From NCBI RefSeq assembly GCF_042665155.1, contig NZ_JBHTCG010000040.1:1-64000 (forward strand): a stretch of DNA of 64,000 bases. The letters are read 5' to 3'. The notes beneath the pieces are model-generated. The model worked only from the letters and a program-made list of their open reading frames with translations. It searched no databases and was not told the DNA's origin. Shown piece after piece: positions 6,758-14,780 of the stretch; positions within the stretch are counted from its first letter, which is position 1, and each line of letters starts with the position of its first letter. Source of the stretch: Sphaerisporangium rhizosphaerae (GTDB lineage Bacteria; Actinomycetota; Actinomycetes; Streptosporangiales; Streptosporangiaceae). The position numbers and the translations under genes are program-made.

Positions 6758-9073
6758 GTGACCGTGACACGCGATTTGCCGCCGTCCCACTCGCGGGAGG
6801 ACGACGGTGGCGGAGGCGGGCGGCGGGCGGCGGACCGGCGCCTGGCCATCGAGGAGGCGGCCGCGCGGGTCATCGCCGACCCGGCCAACTCCCGGGTCGC
6901 GGCGCGCCTGCTGGCCGAGGAGATCGCCGAGGAGACCGCCGCGCACGGTGTGCGGTCGTTCTCGCAGTCGGTCGCCGCCACGCACGAGGCCGGCCTGGTG
7001 CAGGACGCCCTCGCGAAGTTCGTGCGGGACAACGCCGCCGAGTTGGACGCCCTCGTCGACCCCGAGGGGGACGCCCGGTTCGAGTACTTCGGGCTGCGCA
7101 CCGTCTACGACCGCTACCTGCTGCGCCACCCGGTCACCCGCGGCGTCCTGGAGGCGCCGCAGCACTTCTTCCTGCGCGTGGCGTGCGGCCTGGCCGACGG
7201 CGTCGCCGAGGCGGGCGAGCTGTACTGGCTGATCTCGACGCTGTCGTACCTGCCCAGCTCGCCGACGCTGTTCAACTCCGGCGCCCGGCGCCCGCAGCTG
7301 TCGTCGTGCTTCCTGCTCGACTCCCCGCGCGACGAGCTGGAGGCCATCTACGAGCGGTACGGGCAGGTGGCGCGGCTGTCGAAGTACGCCGGCGGCATCG
7401 GCATCTCCTGGACCCGCGTCCGGTCGCGCGGCTCGCTGATCCGGGGCACGAACGGGCACTCCAACGGCATCGTGCCGTGGCTGCGGACGCTGGACTCGAG
7501 CGTCGCGGCGGTCAACCAGGGCGGCCGGCGCAAGGGCGCGGCCTGCGTCTACCTGGAGCCGTGGCACGCCGACGTCGAGGAGTTCCTCGAACTGCGCGAC
7601 AACACCGGCGAGGACGCCCGCCGCACCCACAACCTCAACCTGGCCAACTGGATCCCCGACGAGTTCATGCGCCGCGTCGAGGCCGACGGCACCTGGTCGC
7701 TGTTCGACCCCAAGGACGTCCCCGAGCTGGTCGACCTGTGGGGCGAGGAGTTCGACCGCGCCTACCGGGCGGCCGAGGCCGCCGGCCGGCACGTCCGTCA
7801 ACTGCCGGCCCGCACGCTGTACGGCCGCATGATGCGCACGCTCGCCCAGACGGGCAACGGCTGGATGACCTTCAAGGACGCCGCCAACCGGGCCTCCAAC
7901 CAGACCGCGCGCCCGCAGAACGTCATTCACCTGTCCAACCTGTGCACCGAGATCCTGGAGGTCACCAGCGACGCCGAGACCGCCGTGTGCAACCTCGGCT
8001 CGGTCAACCTGGCCGCCCACCTGGTGGACGGCGAGGTCGACTGGGCGCGGCTGCGGGCGACGGTGGCGACGGCGGTGCGCTTCCTGGACAGGTCCATCGA
8101 CCGGGGGTTCTACCCGACGCCCGAGGCGGAGGCGGCCAACCGCCGCTGGCGCCCGATCGGCCTCGGCGTGATGGGCCTGGCCGATGTGTTCTTCGCGGCC
8201 CGCCTGCCGTTCGACTCGCCCGAGGCGCTCGCGCTGTCCACCCGGATCGCCGAGGAGATGGCCCTGGCCGCCTACGGCGCCTCGGCCGCCCTGGCCGCCG
8301 CGCACGGCCCGCACCCGTCCTACGCCGACACCCGCGCCGCCGGGGGAGTGCTGCACCTGGACCACTTCCCGCAGGCGACCCCGGTCCACCCGGACGAGTG
8401 GGAGGCGCTGCGCGCGAGGATCGCCGAGACGGGCCTGCGCAACTCGCTGCTGCTGGCCGTGGCGCCCACCGCGACGATCGCCTCGATCGCGGGCTGCTAC
8501 GAGTGCGTCGAGCCTCAGGTGTCCAACGTGTTCAAACGCGAGACGCTGTCGGGCGAGTTCCTGCAGGTCAACCGCTATCTGGTGCGCGACCTGCGGCAGC
8601 GCGGGCTGTGGACGCCGGAGATGAGGGACGCCGTCAAGCGCGCCGACGGGTCGGTGCAGGAGATCGCGCAGATCCCCGAGGACCTCAGGCGGCTGTACCG
8701 CACGGCCTGGGAGTTGCCGCAGAAGGCGCTGATCGACCTCGCCGCCGCGCGCCAGCCGTACATCGACCAGTCGCAGTCGCTGAACCTGTTCATGGCCGCT
8801 CCCACCATCGGCAAGCTCTCCTCGATGTACGCCTACGCCTGGCGGGCCGGGCTGAAGACGACCTACTACCTGCGCTCGCGCCCGGCCACCCGGATCGCGC
8901 AGGCCACCGTCGCCGCCCAGGCGCCCGCCGCGGCGCCGAGCCCCGGCGCGCCGGCGTTCCCACCCGTGTCCCTACCGACGTCCCTACCCGCGTCCGGGCC
9001 CGTTCAGGCGCTCGACCAGGACGCCGTCGCCTGCTCCCTTGAGAACCCCGAGATCTGCGAGGCCTGCCAGTGA
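6758..9073 (+). CDS. nrdA: Ribonucleoside-diphosphate reductase, alpha subunit
   Basis: 771 residues from a GTG with AGGAGAG upstream (an upstream ATG at 6689 lacks this signal). It reduces ribonucleoside diphosphates to deoxy forms together with NrdB. Visible: redox Cys184 in SSCFLL, active-site N394-L-C396-T-E398, partner Cys411 in AVCNLGS, radical-path tyrosines 703-704 in TTYYLR, and the C-terminal shuttle pair in ENPEICEACQ on a flexible Ala/Pro-rich tail. No ATP-cone is visible: the N-terminus starts directly with the helical region (RRLAIEEAAARVIADPANS), so dATP inhibition through that site should be absent. It overlaps nrdB in TGATG, indicating coupled translation. Confidence 0.95.
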   Translation: MTVTRDLPPSHSREDDGGGGGRRAADRRLAIEEAAARVIADPANSRVAARLLAEEIAEETAAHGVRSFSQSVAATHEAGLVQDALAKFVRDNAAELDALVDPEGDARFEYFGLRTVYDRYLLRHPVTRGVLEAPQHFFLRVACGLADGVAEAGELYWLISTLSYLPSSPTLFNSGARRPQLSSCFLLDSPRDELEAIYERYGQVARLSKYAGGIGISWTRVRSRGSLIRGTNGHSNGIVPWLRTLDSSVAAVNQGGRRKGAACVYLEPWHADVEEFLELRDNTGEDARRTHNLNLANWIPDEFMRRVEADGTWSLFDPKDVPELVDLWGEEFDRAYRAAEAAGRHVRQLPARTLYGRMMRTLAQTGNGWMTFKDAANRASNQTARPQNVIHLSNLCTEILEVTSDAETAVCNLGSVNLAAHLVDGEVDWARLRATVATAVRFLDRSIDRGFYPTPEAEAANRRWRPIGLGVMGLADVFFAARLPFDSPEALALSTRIAEEMALAAYGASAALAAAHGPHPSYADTRAAGGVLHLDHFPQATPVHPDEWEALRARIAETGLRNSLLLAVAPTATIASIAGCYECVEPQVSNVFKRETLSGEFLQVNRYLVRDLRQRGLWTPEMRDAVKRADGSVQEIAQIPEDLRRLYRTAWELPQKALIDLAAARQPYIDQSQSLNLFMAAPTIGKLSSMYAYAWRAGLKTTYYLRSRPATRIAQATVAAQAPAAAPSPGAPAFPPVSLPTSLPASGPVQALDQDAVACSLENPEICEACQ

Positions 9074-10068
9074 TGCTGCTCGACCCCGGCATGGACCTGA
9101 CCCTGCGCCCGATGCGCTACCCCGAGTTCTACGAGCGCTATCGGACCGCCATCCGCAACACCTGGACGGTCGAGGAGGTGGACCTGCAGTCCGACCTGGC
9201 CGACCTGGCCGAGCTGAGCGCGGGCGAGCGTCATCTGATCAACCGGCTGGTGGCGTTCTTCGCCACCGGCGACTCGATCGTGGCCAACAACCTGGTGCTC
9301 AACCTGTACCAGCACCTCAACGCGCCCGAGGCCCGGCTCTACCTGTCGCGGCAGCTGTTCGAGGAGGCCGTGCACGTCCAGTTCTACCTGACGCTGCTGG
9401 ACACCTACCTGCCCGACCACGACGAGCGGGCCAAGGCGTTCGCCGCCGTCGAGCACATCCCCTCCATCCGCGACAAGGCCGAGTTCTGCTTCCGCTGGAT
9501 CGACTCGATCAACGCGCTCCAGCGCCTGTCGACCCGGCAGGACCGGCGGGCGTTCCTGCTCAACCTCATCTGCTTCGCCGCCTGCATCGAGGGGCTGTTC
9601 TTCTACGGCGCCTTCGCCTACGTGTACTGGCTGCGCTCGCGGGGCCTGCTCGGCGGGCTGGCCACCGGGACCAACTGGGTGTTCCGCGACGAGTCCATGC
9701 ACATGGAGTTCGCCTTCTCGGTGGTCGACACGGTGCGCGCGGAGGAGCCGGACCTGTTCGACGACGAGCTCGGCGCCCAGGTGACCCGGATGATCGAGGA
9801 GGCGGTGGCCGCCGAACTGGCCTTCGCCCGCGACCTGTGCGGCGATGGCCTGGCGGGGATGAGCGCGGAGCGGATGCGCGAGTACCTGGAGTACGTCGCC
9901 GACCGCCGGCTGGCGCGGCTCGGCCTGCCGGAGCGGTACGGGACGGCCAATCCGTTCGCCTTCATGGAGTTCCAGGACGTGCAGGAGCTGGCCAACTTCT
10001 TCGAGCGCAGGGTGTCGGCCTACCAGGTGGCGGTGGAGGGCACCGTGAGCCTGGACGAGGTGTTCTGA
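9073..10068 (+). CDS. nrdB: Ribonucleoside-diphosphate reductase, beta subunit (class I, tyrosyl radical type)
   Basis: 331 residues. Ferritin-like four-helix protein holding the diiron centre and radical. All ligands are present: Asp67, Glu98, His101 (EEAVHVQFY), Glu173 (CIEGLFF), Glu207 and His210 (RDESMHMEF). Tyr105, four residues after His101, corresponds to the radical Tyr122 of E. coli, so this is a classical tyrosyl-radical protein. A Tyr lies near the C-terminus for radical transfer. A GTG three bases upstream (9070) is an alternative start. No nrdS-type regulator follows, unlike the Streptomyces nrdABS arrangement. Confidence 0.95.
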   Translation: MLLDPGMDLTLRPMRYPEFYERYRTAIRNTWTVEEVDLQSDLADLAELSAGERHLINRLVAFFATGDSIVANNLVLNLYQHLNAPEARLYLSRQLFEEAVHVQFYLTLLDTYLPDHDERAKAFAAVEHIPSIRDKAEFCFRWIDSINALQRLSTRQDRRAFLLNLICFAACIEGLFFYGAFAYVYWLRSRGLLGGLATGTNWVFRDESMHMEFAFSVVDTVRAEEPDLFDDELGAQVTRMIEEAVAAELAFARDLCGDGLAGMSAERMREYLEYVADRRLARLGLPERYGTANPFAFMEFQDVQELANFFERRVSAYQVAVEGTVSLDEVF

Positions 10069-10260
10069 CCGCCCCCGGAGCGCCGTGTCACCGTGCGGCG
10101 GGACCTCGTGTGAGGTTTATCACCCCGTTGCGGGTGGTTTCCGGGTCAAAGTCTGGTTAAGGATCGCCGGAGCCGGTCCGGGCCCTGGTGAAAGCCGAGG
10201 GCGCCGGACCGGTCCGCCGGCGCCCGGCCGGTGCGACAGTGGGGGAAACCGGAGAAGGGG

Positions 10261-11406
10261 ATGCCGCCCGTGTCATCGGCAGTGAACTGGATCGTCCTGG
10301 TCGTCGTCGTCCTGGCGGCGCTCGTCGCCGTCGAGCTGCTGCGCCGCGTGCTGCGGTCGCGCAGGGTCAACGGCCGGTTCTCCCTGGCCGGGCCGGTCGT
10401 CGAGCGGTGTACGTGGCCGGGCTTCGCCACCGCCGCCGTGGTCGCCTTCAACACGGTCTACGCGCCGGGGATGTCCGGCAGGTCGTTCGAGTTCGCGGTG
10501 CAGCAGACCGTCACCGTCCTGCTGATCGCCTGCGTGGCCTGGCTGGTCATCCAGGCCGCCTACGCGGTGACCGACGTGGTGCTGGCCAGGCTCAACGGCG
10601 TCGAGGGCATCGGCAACCGCAGGGCCCGCCGCATCCGCACGCAGATCACCCTGGTCCGCCGGGTGGCGGCCGCGGTCATCATCGTCGTCTCCGCCGGGGC
10701 GATGCTGTTCAGCTTCCCCGCCGTCCGCGCGCTCGGCGCCGGTCTGCTGGCCTCGGCGGGCATCGCCGGCGTGGTGGCCGGCATCGCCGCCCAGTCCACG
10801 CTCAGCAACCTGATCGCCGGGCTGCAGCTCGCCTTCAGCGACGCCATCAGGCTCGACGACGCCGTGGTCGTGGACGGAGAGTGGGGCCGCATCGAGGAGC
10901 TGACCCTGACCTACGTCGTCGTGCGGCTGTGGGACGAGCGCCGGCTGATCCTGCCGGTGTCCTACTTCACCTCCACGCCGTTCGAGAACTGGACCCGCTA
11001 CGAGAGCCGCGTCGTCGGGCACGTCATGTTCTACGTCGACTGGACGGTGCCCGTCGACGAGCTGCGGGCCGAGCTGTACCGGTGCCTGCGCGAGCACCCG
11101 CTGTGGGACCAGAAGGACTGGACCCTCCAGGTGACCGACGTCCAGGCCAACGGCCTGGTGGAACTGCGCGCGCTCATGAGCGCCTCCGACGCGCCGAGCG
11201 TGTGGGACCTCAAGTGCGACGTCCGCGAGCACCTGGTCGCCTACATCCGCGAGAACCATCCCCAGGCGATGCCGCGCCTGCGCGTCGAGGACGCCCCCGC
11301 CGCCGCCCCGGCGCCCCGGAAGGCGGGGACGTCCGTGCGGCCCGGCGTTCCCGGACAGGCCGTCCAGGACGGCCGCGAGCCCCGGTCAGGGATTGGACGG
11401 GCGTAG
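10261..11406 (+). CDS. Small-conductance mechanosensitive channel (MscS family)
   Basis: 381 residues. Four hydrophobic segments precede the MscS core: pore-lining helix ALGAGLLASAGIAGVVAGIA with the characteristic Gly/Ala packing, then AQSTLSNLIAGLQLAFSD and the beta domain (IRLDDAVVVDGEWGRIEEL, RLILPVSYFTSTPFENW). It opens under membrane tension to release solutes after osmotic downshock. The start is the ATG preceded by GGAGAAGG. A Pro/Ala-rich tail of about 45 residues is longer than usual and overlaps the convergent pentapeptide gene by 21 bp. Confidence 0.92.
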   Translation: MPPVSSAVNWIVLVVVVLAALVAVELLRRVLRSRRVNGRFSLAGPVVERCTWPGFATAAVVAFNTVYAPGMSGRSFEFAVQQTVTVLLIACVAWLVIQAAYAVTDVVLARLNGVEGIGNRRARRIRTQITLVRRVAAAVIIVVSAGAMLFSFPAVRALGAGLLASAGIAGVVAGIAAQSTLSNLIAGLQLAFSDAIRLDDAVVVDGEWGRIEELTLTYVVVRLWDERRLILPVSYFTSTPFENWTRYESRVVGHVMFYVDWTVPVDELRAELYRCLREHPLWDQKDWTLQVTDVQANGLVELRALMSASDAPSVWDLKCDVREHLVAYIRENHPQAMPRLRVEDAPAAAPAPRKAGTSVRPGVPGQAVQDGREPRSGIGRA

Positions 11407-12972
11407 GACGCGGGTGCCGCCGGCGATCAGCGCCGTGGCGAGGATCCACCCCGAGGCGATCAGGATGTTGGCCAGCCACTGCGTCCAGCCCACCGGCTCC
11501 CAGGCGCCGCGCAGCTCGAAGACGCTCACCGGCACCAGCAGGTCCAGGGTGTAGGGGAAGGGGTGGAACACCCGCCGCTCGTCCAGGCCGACCTGGGAGG
11601 GCGGATGGGTGGCGAAGACCGCGGTGCCGACGGCCAGCAGGACGGCGAACCACACCCCGGCCAGCCACGGCCGGTACCCGTACCCGACGATCAGGTCCAG
11701 CAGCAGCCCGGCCAGGCGCCCGGTGGGGCCGATGGTCGAGCGGCGCGCCCGCTGCTTGGCCAGCAGCACCCGCCGCGCCTCCTGCTCGTGGCCGATCCTG
11801 CGGTACCAGGCGGCCAGGTGCTCGTACGGCTGCGGGCGGTAGCCGCCCGGGTCGCGGCTCACCCAGGACAGCCGGTCGGCCAGCCGGGCCTCGCCGCGCA
11901 GCGACTCGTAGGCGAACCCGTTCAGGTGCACGTGGCCGGGGTAGGCCCGGGGATGGTCGAGCAGAACGCCCACGCGCGAGTAGCCGAGGTTGACCTCGCC
12001 CTCCATCGAGGCCGGCGTCAGGATCAGCTCGTCGACCTGCATGTGGCTCAGGTGCAGCGCGCGGCCCTGCGCGCTCACCACGGACTGGTCGAACGACAGC
12101 ACCCCGGTCACCCGGGCGCCGCGCAGCCGCACGGTGCCCTCGGCGGTGAAGCCCGCGCTGAACTCCACGCTGCTGGCCTGCATGTGGTCGGCGTAGACGG
12201 CGTGGCCGCCGGTCCCCTTGATCACGGCGCGCTGGAGGTACAGGCCGCTGTTGAACTTGGCGCCGATGAGCCGCAGGCCGCCGACGGTGCTGATGTCGCG
12301 GCAGAAGGCGCCGCCCTCCACGGTCAGCCCGCCGGCCCACAGCGCCCAGTGGTTCTGGTCCCAGCCCCGCTCCCGCTTCTCGGCGTCGCTGAACGGCCGG
12401 CGGACGTCCTCCAGGTAGCTCTCGGAGGGCCGGTGGCTCTGCGGGCCGCTCTGGTCGAGGTCGGGGGCCATCAGGCGGGCCCGCGCCAGCCGGAGCTGGC
12501 CGGTGACGTGGGCGTTGTCCAGCCGCACCCCGGCGTGGACGGTGCAGGAGTCCAGCTCCAGCAGGCCGTCCACCGTGCAGCGGGCGGCGCGGATGCGGTG
12601 GATGTCGCAGCCGCGGAAGCGCATGCCCTTGGTGGTGGCGTCGGTCAGGGACACCGTGCCGGACAGGTGGCAGTTCAGCAGGTGGAGCTTGCTGGTGAGC
12701 GTCGCGTCCGACAGGTTGAGCATCCCGGTGATGCGCGCCCCGGCGAGCCGCAGCCCGGCCACCTGGCCGGGCTTGGCGGGACGGGCGCCGAGCATCAGGG
12801 CGGTCACCAGCTCGGCCCGCACGGTGCGCTCGGGCCCCCACGCGCCACCACCGGCCGGGTCGTCGCGGGCGGGGTCGCCGGTGCGCAGATCGACCCACGC
12901 GCCGGAGGGATACGCCTCCCACACCTGGCGTTCCGCCGCCGTCAGCCGCCAGAACGGACGTGATCTCACCAC
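11386..12972 (-). CDS. Pentapeptide-repeat protein with C-terminal membrane helices
   Basis: 528 residues. After a short N-terminal region (LTAAERQVWEAYPSGAWVDL) comes a long series of imperfect pentapeptide repeats (A[D/N]LxG type: LRLAGARITGMLNLSDATLT, LRLARARL, LRLIGAKFNSGLYLQRAVI, VRLRGARVTGVLSFDQSVV), which form a right-handed beta-helix in known relatives. The C-terminus has HEQEARRVLLAKQR and two hydrophobic helices (LAGVWFAVLLAVGTAVFA, WLANILIASGWILATALIAG). Homologues are often annotated as membrane-associated oxidoreductases without evidence. A GTG pair at 12967-12972 is the likely start; a longer frame upstream runs through repeat DNA and is rejected. It is divergent from the AGTTWD peptide genes, about 200 bp away. 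Confidence 0.8.
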   Translation of the reverse strand: MVRSRPFWRLTAAERQVWEAYPSGAWVDLRTGDPARDDPAGGGAWGPERTVRAELVTALMLGARPAKPGQVAGLRLAGARITGMLNLSDATLTSKLHLLNCHLSGTVSLTDATTKGMRFRGCDIHRIRAARCTVDGLLELDSCTVHAGVRLDNAHVTGQLRLARARLMAPDLDQSGPQSHRPSESYLEDVRRPFSDAEKRERGWDQNHWALWAGGLTVEGGAFCRDISTVGGLRLIGAKFNSGLYLQRAVIKGTGGHAVYADHMQASSVEFSAGFTAEGTVRLRGARVTGVLSFDQSVVSAQGRALHLSHMQVDELILTPASMEGEVNLGYSRVGVLLDHPRAYPGHVHLNGFAYESLRGEARLADRLSWVSRDPGGYRPQPYEHLAAWYRRIGHEQEARRVLLAKQRARRSTIGPTGRLAGLLLDLIVGYGYRPWLAGVWFAVLLAVGTAVFATHPPSQVGLDERRVFHPFPYTLDLLVPVSVFELRGAWEPVGWTQWLANILIASGWILATALIAGGTRVLRPSNP

Positions 12973-13048
12973 CCGGGGACTGTAGCGCGGCCGGACGCCC
13001 GAATCGCACCGGATCTGGCAGATCGTCCGAGACCTGACGGCGGAGAGG

Positions 13049-13298
13049 TGGCAGGAAACGGCCACGGGCGTGCAGCTTGCTGCCGCCGAATCGTCTGGTC
13101 GGGGGGGCTTGAATGCCGGAGAGTTGTTCGTGCAAGGACAAAACGAAAACACTCCGGAAAAGAGTAAAAGAAATGACCTCCACCGCTTTCTCCGCCGCCG
13201 CCACTCGTTCCGCCGGCACCACCTGGGACGCCGCCTCGCGCACCGCGGGCACCACGTGGGACGGTTACTCCCGCACCGCCGGCACCACCTGGGACTGA
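13049..13298 (+). repeat. Duplicated peptide cassette, copy 1
   Basis: This 250-base segment recurs at 13706-13959. It holds an upstream element and a short peptide gene. About 81 bases (cgtgcagcttgctgcc ... ggacaaaacgaaaa) differ at a single position between copies. The 23/24 bases before the start codon are diverged and differ in length by one. The coding part is again nearly identical. GCAGCTTGCTGC (13072-13083) inside the upstream element is a 5-2-5 inverted repeat. Confidence 0.9.
13173..13298 (+). CDS. AGTTWD-repeat peptide 1 (candidate multi-core peptide precursor)
   Basis: 41 residues: an 11-residue start (MTSTAFSAAAT) followed by three R[ST]AGTTWD units joined by AAS and GYS, so the unit repeats every 11 residues and the protein ends on Trp-Asp at the stop. 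Start choice: a longer frame from 13113 exists, but in the second copy a one-base difference breaks it, while the frame from this ATG is kept in both. The ribosome-binding region is A-rich (AAAGAGTAAAAGAA). Differences from copy 2 are synonymous or whole-codon, which argues for translation. No Cys, no signal peptide, no known family. The repeat layout recalls multi-core RiPP precursors; Thr-Thr and Asp in each unit would suit ester or amide crosslinking, but no modifying enzyme is adjacent. A Trp-rich regulatory leader is less likely, since no co-directional gene follows. Confidence 0.65.
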   Translation: MTSTAFSAAATRSAGTTWDAASRTAGTTWDGYSRTAGTTWD

Positions 13299-13705
13299 CG
13301 ATATATCCCGCCCGTATAACAGGTCCCGTCCGTTGATGTCCCGCTGAGAAACCCTTTCCGACAGAAAAGACCGGCGGCACCGCCCGCCGACGGCACAGAG
13401 AAGAAACACCCCGCCGGTACGAACGGACCACCGGTCCGCGACGACGGCGGGAGAACCAGAGAAAACCCGGCCGGCACCGGATAGGGAATTCCCCTCGGCC
13501 CGGCCGACCGGATGCGACGCCCGGCGACGCGAGCGGCTCCCCGCTCCGCCCCGAAGCCCGTGGCCCCGTCGCCCGAGACGCCTTCCCCCTCCCCGCACCA
13601 CCCCCTCCGCGCCAGCGCGTTCCCTCAGCGCGCCCGCGTCCGGCCTCCTCGCCGGCGGCTCCCGCCAGGAGCGCCGGCGGCCCGGCCGGCACGCGCGCCG
13701 CCCGA
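13299..13705. other. Spacer between the two peptide cassettes, no gene seen
   Basis: About 400 bases of non-repeated sequence. The first 200 are relatively A-rich with short GA-rich runs (gacagaaaagacc, cagagaagaaac); the rest is very GC-rich. No frame on either strand combines a start signal with codon bias. A ribosomal, tRNA or IS-like signal was not seen. Confidence 0.6.
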
Positions 13706-13959
13706 TGGCAGGAAGCGGTCACGGCCGTGCAGCTTGCTGCCGCCGAATCGTCTGGTCCGGGGGGCTTGAATGCCGGAGAGTTGTTCGTGCAAGGACAAAA
13801 CGAAAAGCCCTCGAGAAAAGAGAGAACGAAATGACCTCCACCGCTTTCTCCGCCGCCACCGCCACCCGTTCCGCCGGCACCACCTGGGACGCCGCCTCGC
13901 GCACCGCCGGCACCACGTGGGACGGTTACTCCCGCACCGCCGGAACCACCTGGGACTGA
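13706..13959 (+). repeat. Duplicated peptide cassette, copy 2
   Basis: Second copy of the segment at 13049-13298, 254 bases. It is four bases longer: one base in the ribosome-binding region and one inserted codon. Left-flank similarity begins at TGGCAGGAA and fades upstream; right-flank similarity ends at the stop codon, so the unit of duplication is upstream element plus gene. Confidence 0.9.
13831..13959 (+). CDS. AGTTWD-repeat peptide 2 (candidate multi-core peptide precursor)
   Basis: 42 residues, identical to peptide 1 except SAATATRS in place of SAAATRS (one extra codon). The three repeats RSAGTTWD, RTAGTTWD and RTAGTTWD are fully conserved; at least three codons differ only synonymously (ACT/ACC, GCG/GCC, GGC/GGA). 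The upstream region is AAAGAGAGAACGAA. Selection or gene conversion on the peptide, rather than simple recent copying, would explain why the short segment before the ATG has diverged while both flanks have not. Function unknown. Confidence 0.65.
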   Translation: MTSTAFSAATATRSAGTTWDAASRTAGTTWDGYSRTAGTTWD

Positions 13960-14318
13960 CCGGCGACCGAATTCACGACAGAAAGACGATCGCCCGCCGA
14001 ACGCCCCGGAAGAAAATGACCGCGGCCCGGCACCCCGAAAAGCCTCACCCGGCCGGTACCGCAGAATCACCGCCGGCGACCCGGTTCCACCGCCGCGAAT
14101 GAAATGGCGGCCCGGGCGCAGATCGCACGATACAAGCCGAAAGATATGACGACGAGAAAGAGCCGTGAAGCGCACCGGCTCCCGCCGTCAGCCCCGTGAC
14201 CGACGGGGCCGCCCTCCCGTCACAAGCCCCCTCGGGCCCCTCGCGCCCGTCGCAAGCCCCTCGGCCCTCGCGCCCCGTGACAGCCCTCCTCGGGCCCCCT
14301 CGTTCCCGTAGCGGCCGC
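13960..14318. other. Region downstream of peptide 2, no supported gene
   Basis: About 360 bases. Very short frames occur in overlapping ATGA arrangement (28 codons from an ATG after GGAAGAAA near 14017, then about 16 codons), but they lack repeats, conservation between the cassettes or clear codon bias, so I leave them unannotated. The right half is the region behind the small acidic protein gene. Confidence 0.5.
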
Positions 14319-14627
14319 TCAGTCGCGTTCGATGTGCATCGCGCGTTCCTCGGCGGAGAAGTCGCCGTCGTCCGCGCCGACCTCCGAGGCGTACTCCTCG
14401 GACTCCTCGTCGGGGTGGGCGCCCTCGTCCGGCGCCACGAAGCGGTACTCCTCGCGCGGCACATGGGCGCGTTCCGGGGCCTCCTGCCACAACCGGCGCG
14501 AGATGCCGTCCCGGTCGGCCGGATCGTCGCCCACGATCTCGTGACCGATGGGGAGGTTGTCGGTCCACTCCTCGATCTCGGTCAGCTGCTCGTCGTCGCC
14601 CATGTCGTCGGTGCCGCGTCCGGTCAT
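14319..14627 (-). CDS. Small acidic protein, unknown function
   Basis: 102 residues, strongly acidic and Glu/Asp-rich with no Cys, membrane helix or signal peptide. Central features are PIGHEIVGDDPADRDGISRR and a C-terminal EVGADDGDFSAEERAMHIER. It reminds me of small actinobacterial stress-associated acidic proteins of the DUF5709 kind, but the match is from memory and weak. Codon bias supports it as a real gene. An internal ATG at codon 9 is an alternative start. It stands alone between the peptide cassettes and glgC. Confidence 0.65.
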   Translation of the reverse strand: MTGRGTDDMGDDEQLTEIEEWTDNLPIGHEIVGDDPADRDGISRRLWQEAPERAHVPREEYRFVAPDEGAHPDEESEEYASEVGADDGDFSAEERAMHIERD

Positions 14628-14780
14628 GTCTCTGCCCTACCCATGTGGTGCGATGGCCCGCTCACGCGCTGCCATGAAATCACTCGCCATAGGCAAGATA
14701 TCTGGACACACCGGACGCCCCGTACGCCGCACCCCGGCCGTACGCGACGCGCCCGCCCGGTCCGGCGCACCGCGCGCCGA

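Noticed and set aside
5894..8389. Long reverse frame opposite nrdA and the lipoprotein gene
   Set aside because: Antisense shadow of strongly GC3-biased genes; its Arg/Gly/Ala-rich translation has no motifs, while the plus strand encodes complete NrdA.
13113..13172. N-terminal extension MPESCSCKDKTK of peptide 1
   Set aside because: The matching DNA in copy 2 is out of frame with its peptide because of a one-base length difference, so the extension is not conserved.
13173..13298. Peptide genes as Trp attenuation leaders
   Set aside because: The Trp codons are spaced by 11 residues rather than adjacent, and no biosynthetic gene follows on the same strand.
13049..13959. Cassette repeats as a CRISPR array or IS remnant
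   Set aside because: Only two long units, each with an open frame; no short regular repeats, terminal inverted repeats or transposase.
14017..14103. 28-codon frame starting MTAARHPEKPHP after GGAAGAAA
   Set aside because: No conservation with the other cassette, no repeats and unbiased codons; too little to support a gene.
12973..14175. Long reverse frame extending the pentapeptide gene to 929 codons
   Set aside because: The added part reads antisense through both peptide cassettes, lacks family similarity, and yields Gly/Arg-rich shadow sequence; the divergence pattern supports the plus-strand peptides instead.
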